Notes under the pieces: model-generated
What the model was told of the DNA's origin: nothing
The model's input: the letters and a program-made list of their open reading frames with translations, nothing else
Database searches by the model: none
NCBI GenBank assembly: GCA_012517325.1
Contig: JAAYVF010000012.1
Span: 1 to 64,000, forward strand
Reading direction: 5' to 3'
DNA length: 64,000 bases
Origin: Myxococcales bacterium
GTDB taxonomy: Bacteria > Lernaellota > Lernaellaia > Lernaellales > Lernaellaceae
Translations under genes and position numbers: made by a program
Shown: positions 60,216-64,000 of the stretch, piece after piece
Numbering within the stretch: position 1 is the first letter of the stretch
Layout: each line of letters begins with the position of its first letter

Positions 60216-63200
60216 CTATCCTTCGAGAACCTCGCGGATTTTTCGCAAGAGATGATCGGCGGTGAACGGCTTGGGGATGTAGTTCGTTCCTTTCTCGATC
60301 ACTCCGTGATGGGCAATGGCGTTTTCCGTGTAACCGGACATGAAAAGCACGCGCAGATCGGCCCGGACGGCTTGCGCCGCCTCGAATAGTTGCCTACCGT
60401 TCAATTTCGGCATGACGACGTCGGTCAGCAACAGATCGATCTGCTGATGGTCCTGCCGGATCAACGCTCGCGCTTCCTCGGGATCTTTCCGGGAAATGAC
60501 CTGATAGCCCTGCTGCGACAGTACGCGTTCGGCCAGATTGCGCACGGTGTCTTCGTCCTCGACCAACAGAATGGTTTCATGCCCGCGCGGCGGCAATTCC
60601 GCCGCCGGCTTTTTACTCAACGGATCCAAATCGCCTTCGACTTTGGGCAGGTAAATCTTGAATGAGGAACCGATCCCCGGTTCCGAATAAACGTTAATGA
60701 AACCGCCGTTTTGTTTGACGATGCCGTAAACCATCGAGAGGCCCAGCCCGGTGCCCTTGCCCTTTTCCTTGGTGGTGAAAAACGGCTCGAACAGATGTTC
60801 CATCACGTTCGGCGTCATCCCCGTGCCGTTGTCGCTGACCACGAGTTGGATGTACCGGCCCGGCTTGACCTCCAGATGGTCGCGGGCATATTCCTCGTCG
60901 ATCATGACGTCATTCGTCTCGATGGTCAGTACCCCGCCGTTCGGCATCGCGTCGCGCGCGTTTACCGCCAGATTGACCAATACCTGATCGATTTGTTGCG
61001 GATCGATTTTGATCGGCGCCAATTCCGAATCCGGATTGAACCTGGAAACAATGTCCTCGCCGATCAGCCGTTGCAACATTTTCATCGATTCCGTCAGCAG
61101 TTCATTCAGATCAATGATTTTCGGGACGATGACTTGCCGGCGGCTGAAAGCAAGCAATTGGGCCGTCAGCGAAACCGCTTTGTCGGCCGCTGATTTGACC
61201 TCCACCAAATCCGATCGGACGGGGTCATCCTCCTCCATTCCGGCCAGGATGATGTCGGTAAAACCGGTTATTCCCGTCAACAAATTATTGAAATCATGGG
61301 CGATGCCGCCGGCCAGGCGGCCGACCGCTTCCATTTTCTGCGCCTGCCGCAGTTGCTCCTCGCTTTGCCGAAGCTTGTCCCGCGTCCGCCAATCGCGCAG
61401 GGAAAAGCCGAGGTATTCGGCCAGGCGCCGGATGTCCTCCTGGTCTTCATCGGTATAATCCCGCTTCGCATCGGCCAGAAAGATCTGCCCCAACAGGTGG
61501 TCCTCGACGATCGCCGGCACGGCGAGAAAGTTGCGCGGCGGGCGGCTCGCCGGGGATTCCTCACCGCCGGGGAGCAGCGCCGGCGCGTTGGAATAAAAAG
61601 CCTTTTGTCGCGTGGGAGAATAACCGGTCAAACCACCGGCCTCCGAGTCCTTTTTCCAGGGAAACGTCAGCGGTGATTTCCAGTCGGTAAGCGAGGTGAT
61701 CCGATCCGGCGCTGTGGCCAGGGCGATCCCGATGCTTGCATTGTTTTTCGGATCGATGGCGGAAACGAATCCGAATTCGCTTTCGGTAAGCCGGCAGGCT
61801 TGGCGCAAAATTTGCGGAACGATTCGTTCGAGGGGCGCCTCGGAAGCGAGCATTTGCGCGGACAGTTCGGCCAGTGCGGCATCCACGGCGGAGCGGCGCC
61901 GCAGTTCGTTCTCGGCCTTTTTACGGGCGGTGATGTCCTGAATAATCGTGCCGAAACGCCCTCGGCTGGCTTGAAACACCCCGACGATCAACTCGCGTCG
62001 CCAGATCTCCGAGAAAAATTCGATGGTCGCGGGTTCGCCGGTTCGGGCCACCCGGATCAGGTTGTTGAAAAACGGCGATTGCCGCGCGGCAGGGAACACT
62101 TCCGTGATCCGCCGGCCCGACAGTTCCGACAATTGCCGGCCCGAATAATCCGCGAACGTCGCGTTCGCTTCGAGCCAGATGAAATCGATCGGCTCGCCGT
62201 GCTCGTCCCAAACCGCCTCGTAAATCGCCACGCCGTTGGTCGCGTTCTCGAACAAGCTGCGGAAACGCTGCTCGCTTTCGCGCAGCGATTGAAGCAAGCG
62301 CTCTCTTTCCGTCAGCGCGCGCGCCAACCGGATATTGCCGTGACTCAAATTGGCGACCAGCCCGGCGAGCTTGGCGTAGAACGACATAATGGTTTCGACC
62401 GTCGTCCGCCGCAGGCGCGGCACCCGGTCCAGTGCGGCGAGAAATTCCTCTTCGTTGAAACCGTATTCCGCGGCTTGCCGGCGAAACGCCTCCCGATCGA
62501 CGATTTCATCGTCGAAGAAAAACTGCCCGAAAAAGATGTTGCCGACGTGCTTCCCCTGAACGACGATGGGTGTCGCCAGATCCCACATGCCGTTTTTGCA
62601 CCGATAAAGCCGGAATTCGCCGGCCGGAACGCCCTGCGAGAGAATGGTATCGCTCTCCGTGCAATTAATGCAGGTTTGCGGGTGAATGCGGAAAAACCTG
62701 GTGCAGATATCCTGCCACCCGCGCGCCACCAGAATATTGCCTTCCAGATCGAGAATCGCCACCAGAAAATTCGTGGCGTGAAAAAAGTCCTCCAACAGGG
62801 ATTGAACCGATTCGCTGTCAATGATGTCCGAAAGGGTCAGGTCGCCCAGATCGCCTTCGGGTTCGAGAATGGCTTTCAACTTCCGGCGCACGGCGGTTTC
62901 GCTGTCGCGTAAAGCTTGCCGCGCGGCGCGTTCGGCGCTCTGGTCGCGAAAAACCAGCACTACGCCGGTCAACCCACCGTCCGCCCCGCGGATGGGTGCG
63001 CCACTGTCGGCGATCGGGCATTCCGCCCCGTTTTTCGCCACCAGGACGGCGTGATTGGCCAGGGCGACGGTCTTACCGTGCGCCAGGACCAAGCGCACCG
63101 GACTGTCCATGGTCTCGCGCGTTTCCTCGTGAATCAGGCGAAAAACTTCCTCCACCGGCTTGCCGATCGCTTCCGTGCGCGTCCAACCGGACAGGGTTTC

Positions 63201-64000
63201 AGCGATCGGATTCAGCGTTTCAACCCGCCCCTCGGCATCGGTGACGATGACTCCGTCGCCGACGCTCATCAAGGTAATGCGATGGCGCTCCTCGCTCTGA
63301 TGCAACGCCTCGGCCGCCTCGTATTTTTCCCAGAACGCGCGAATCCGTTGGCGGCGCCAGACCAGACCGACGCCGGAGCCCATCGCCAACAGCAAAATTC
63401 CGACCAGCAGCACCACGATCCAGAGTTGTTCGCGTAGCGGCGCGAATACCTCGGCCTTGTCGATGCGCGCCACCAGGTACCAGGGAGTGCTTGGAACCGC
63501 CATCACGGCGGCAATGACCGGCATCCCCCGATAATCCGTCCCTTCGACGACGCCGCTCTTGCCCCGCACCGCCATCACGGCAGGTACGGCCGTCTCGGTC
63601 AATGGGATCCGCCGGCGCAACGCGGCGTCCGGATCGAATTTCAAAGTGTTTAAAAACAAGACGTCGGGACCATCCTGGCGAACCAGCAAGGTTTCGGCGC
63701 TTTGACTTTCCGTCGGCCAGCGTTGAATGAAGGGAAAGAGGTAGATGCTCGGATCGATCCACAAAGCCAACGCGCCCATGGGCTGACCGGGCTTCAATTC
63801 GTCAAAAAGCGGCACTAGAACCGTCAAATGAATCGGCTGTCGCAAGCTGTCCCGGTGAAAATCCAGGATTTCAATCTGCTCCGATTGGAGGACATTCAAA
63901 ACGCCTTTTTGCAATTCGGAGCATACCGGGTCCTTGCTGGGCGGGGTTGAAATTAGCACCTCGCCCTGCCGATCCAGCAGGAAGATCCGCGTATAGGAAT
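60216..64000 (-). CDS. Hybrid sensor histidine kinase (Cache-TM-PAS-PocR-PAS-GAF-HisKA-HATPase-REC), 5' end outside window
   Basis: The frame is open to the right edge, where it reads SYTRIFLLDRQGEVLIST, typical of a periplasmic dCache sensor, so the N-terminus is missing. A membrane helix (LWIVVLLVGILLLAMGSGVG) and a PAS domain follow. Next is a PocR-type sensory domain with cysteines in TCINCTESD and YRCKNGMWDLATPI. A second PAS and a GAF domain precede HisKA, with the phospho-His in GGIAHDFNNLL. The ATPase has VSDNGTGMTPNV and GKGTGLGLSMVYG. The C-terminal receiver carries the phospho-Asp in LLLTDVVMPK and Lys in YIPKPF. The output regulator is not in the window. Confidence 0.92.
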   Translation of the reverse strand, partial: SYTRIFLLDRQGEVLISTPPSKDPVCSELQKGVLNVLQSEQIEILDFHRDSLRQPIHLTVLVPLFDELKPGQPMGALALWIDPSIYLFPFIQRWPTESQSAETLLVRQDGPDVLFLNTLKFDPDAALRRRIPLTETAVPAVMAVRGKSGVVEGTDYRGMPVIAAVMAVPSTPWYLVARIDKAEVFAPLREQLWIVVLLVGILLLAMGSGVGLVWRRQRIRAFWEKYEAAEALHQSEERHRITLMSVGDGVIVTDAEGRVETLNPIAETLSGWTRTEAIGKPVEEVFRLIHEETRETMDSPVRLVLAHGKTVALANHAVLVAKNGAECPIADSGAPIRGADGGLTGVVLVFRDQSAERAARQALRDSETAVRRKLKAILEPEGDLGDLTLSDIIDSESVQSLLEDFFHATNFLVAILDLEGNILVARGWQDICTRFFRIHPQTCINCTESDTILSQGVPAGEFRLYRCKNGMWDLATPIVVQGKHVGNIFFGQFFFDDEIVDREAFRRQAAEYGFNEEEFLAALDRVPRLRRTTVETIMSFYAKLAGLVANLSHGNIRLARALTERERLLQSLRESEQRFRSLFENATNGVAIYEAVWDEHGEPIDFIWLEANATFADYSGRQLSELSGRRITEVFPAARQSPFFNNLIRVARTGEPATIEFFSEIWRRELIVGVFQASRGRFGTIIQDITARKKAENELRRRSAVDAALAELSAQMLASEAPLERIVPQILRQACRLTESEFGFVSAIDPKNNASIGIALATAPDRITSLTDWKSPLTFPWKKDSEAGGLTGYSPTRQKAFYSNAPALLPGGEESPASRPPRNFLAVPAIVEDHLLGQIFLADAKRDYTDEDQEDIRRLAEYLGFSLRDWRTRDKLRQSEEQLRQAQKMEAVGRLAGGIAHDFNNLLTGITGFTDIILAGMEEDDPVRSDLVEVKSAADKAVSLTAQLLAFSRRQVIVPKIIDLNELLTESMKMLQRLIGEDIVSRFNPDSELAPIKIDPQQIDQVLVNLAVNARDAMPNGGVLTIETNDVMIDEEYARDHLEVKPGRYIQLVVSDNGTGMTPNVMEHLFEPFFTTKEKGKGTGLGLSMVYGIVKQNGGFINVYSEPGIGSSFKIYLPKVEGDLDPLSKKPAAELPPRGHETILLVEDEDTVRNLAERVLSQQGYQVISRKDPEEARALIRQDHQQIDLLLTDVVMPKLNGRQLFEAAQAVRADLRVLFMSGYTENAIAHHGVIEKGTNYIPKPFTADHLLRKIREVLEG

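Overview
The window is 64 kb of a high-GC, double-membrane (diderm) bacterial chromosome. Evidence for an outer membrane: three FadL/OmpP1-type barrels, a porin-like barrel, many lipoproteins and a complete rod-shape system. Several features recall deltaproteobacterial, myxobacterial or related candidate-phylum genomes: lipoproteins whose lipidated Cys is followed by long Asp/Asn runs, a membrane-anchored kinase fused to an FGE-sulfatase-type domain, and a large Cys-rich lipoprotein. That placement is an inference; there is no rRNA or tRNA gene here to test it. No phage, CRISPR array or large genomic island is visible. The only mobile DNA is the tail of a transposase at the left edge.

Layout. 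1-493: transposase end and a leader rich in inverted repeats. 494-5963: mreB-mreC-mreD-mrdA-rodA, the elongasome operon. 5977-10445 (minus): a membrane-anchored kinase-like/FGE fusion, then an AmrS-type radical SAM enzyme. 10558-19865: an apparent eight-gene operon with an ECF transporter (S, fused A-A', T), two FadL-type outer-membrane proteins, a lipoprotein, an acetoacetate-decarboxylase-like enzyme and a ketopantoate-reductase-like enzyme. 19862-26499: TraB-like protein (minus), PiT phosphate transporter, a very divergent MetK overlapping a methionine gamma-lyase-like gene, Fpg, and a GH4 glycosidase (minus). 26798-29135: barrel protein with a CxxCH motif plus two cytochrome-like lipoproteins. 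29319-34092: Gld-type ABC exporter with a DUF4340 protein. 34142-41522: radical SAM protein, small membrane protein, MFS/POT transporter, and a minus-strand operon of two Gfo/Idh/MocA oxidoreductases, a 90-residue protein and an M24 peptidase. 41583-48920: nitroreductase, L,D-transpeptidase, GT-C-like membrane protein, FAD oxidoreductase, ArfB-like factor and a third FadL homologue. 48952-60075 (minus): three Asp-rich lipoproteins, a DUF547 protein and the glycolytic operon gap-pgk-tpiA. 60216-64000 (minus): a large hybrid histidine kinase cut by the right edge.

How the genes work together. The most suggestive unit is 10558-19865. Its tight spacing and start/stop overlaps join outer-membrane channels, a lipoprotein and an inner-membrane vitamin-type importer to two small-molecule enzymes, so it may be one envelope-spanning uptake and processing route for a hydrophobic compound. 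The other unusual items are a MetK homologue lacking several catalytic residues, a receptor kinase lacking its catalytic Asp, a 1511-residue lipoprotein whose C-terminal third resembles BPI/LBP-type (TULIP) lipid-binding proteins, and a possible porin-cytochrome set. The rest is ordinary housekeeping: cell shape, lower glycolysis, DNA repair and phosphate uptake.
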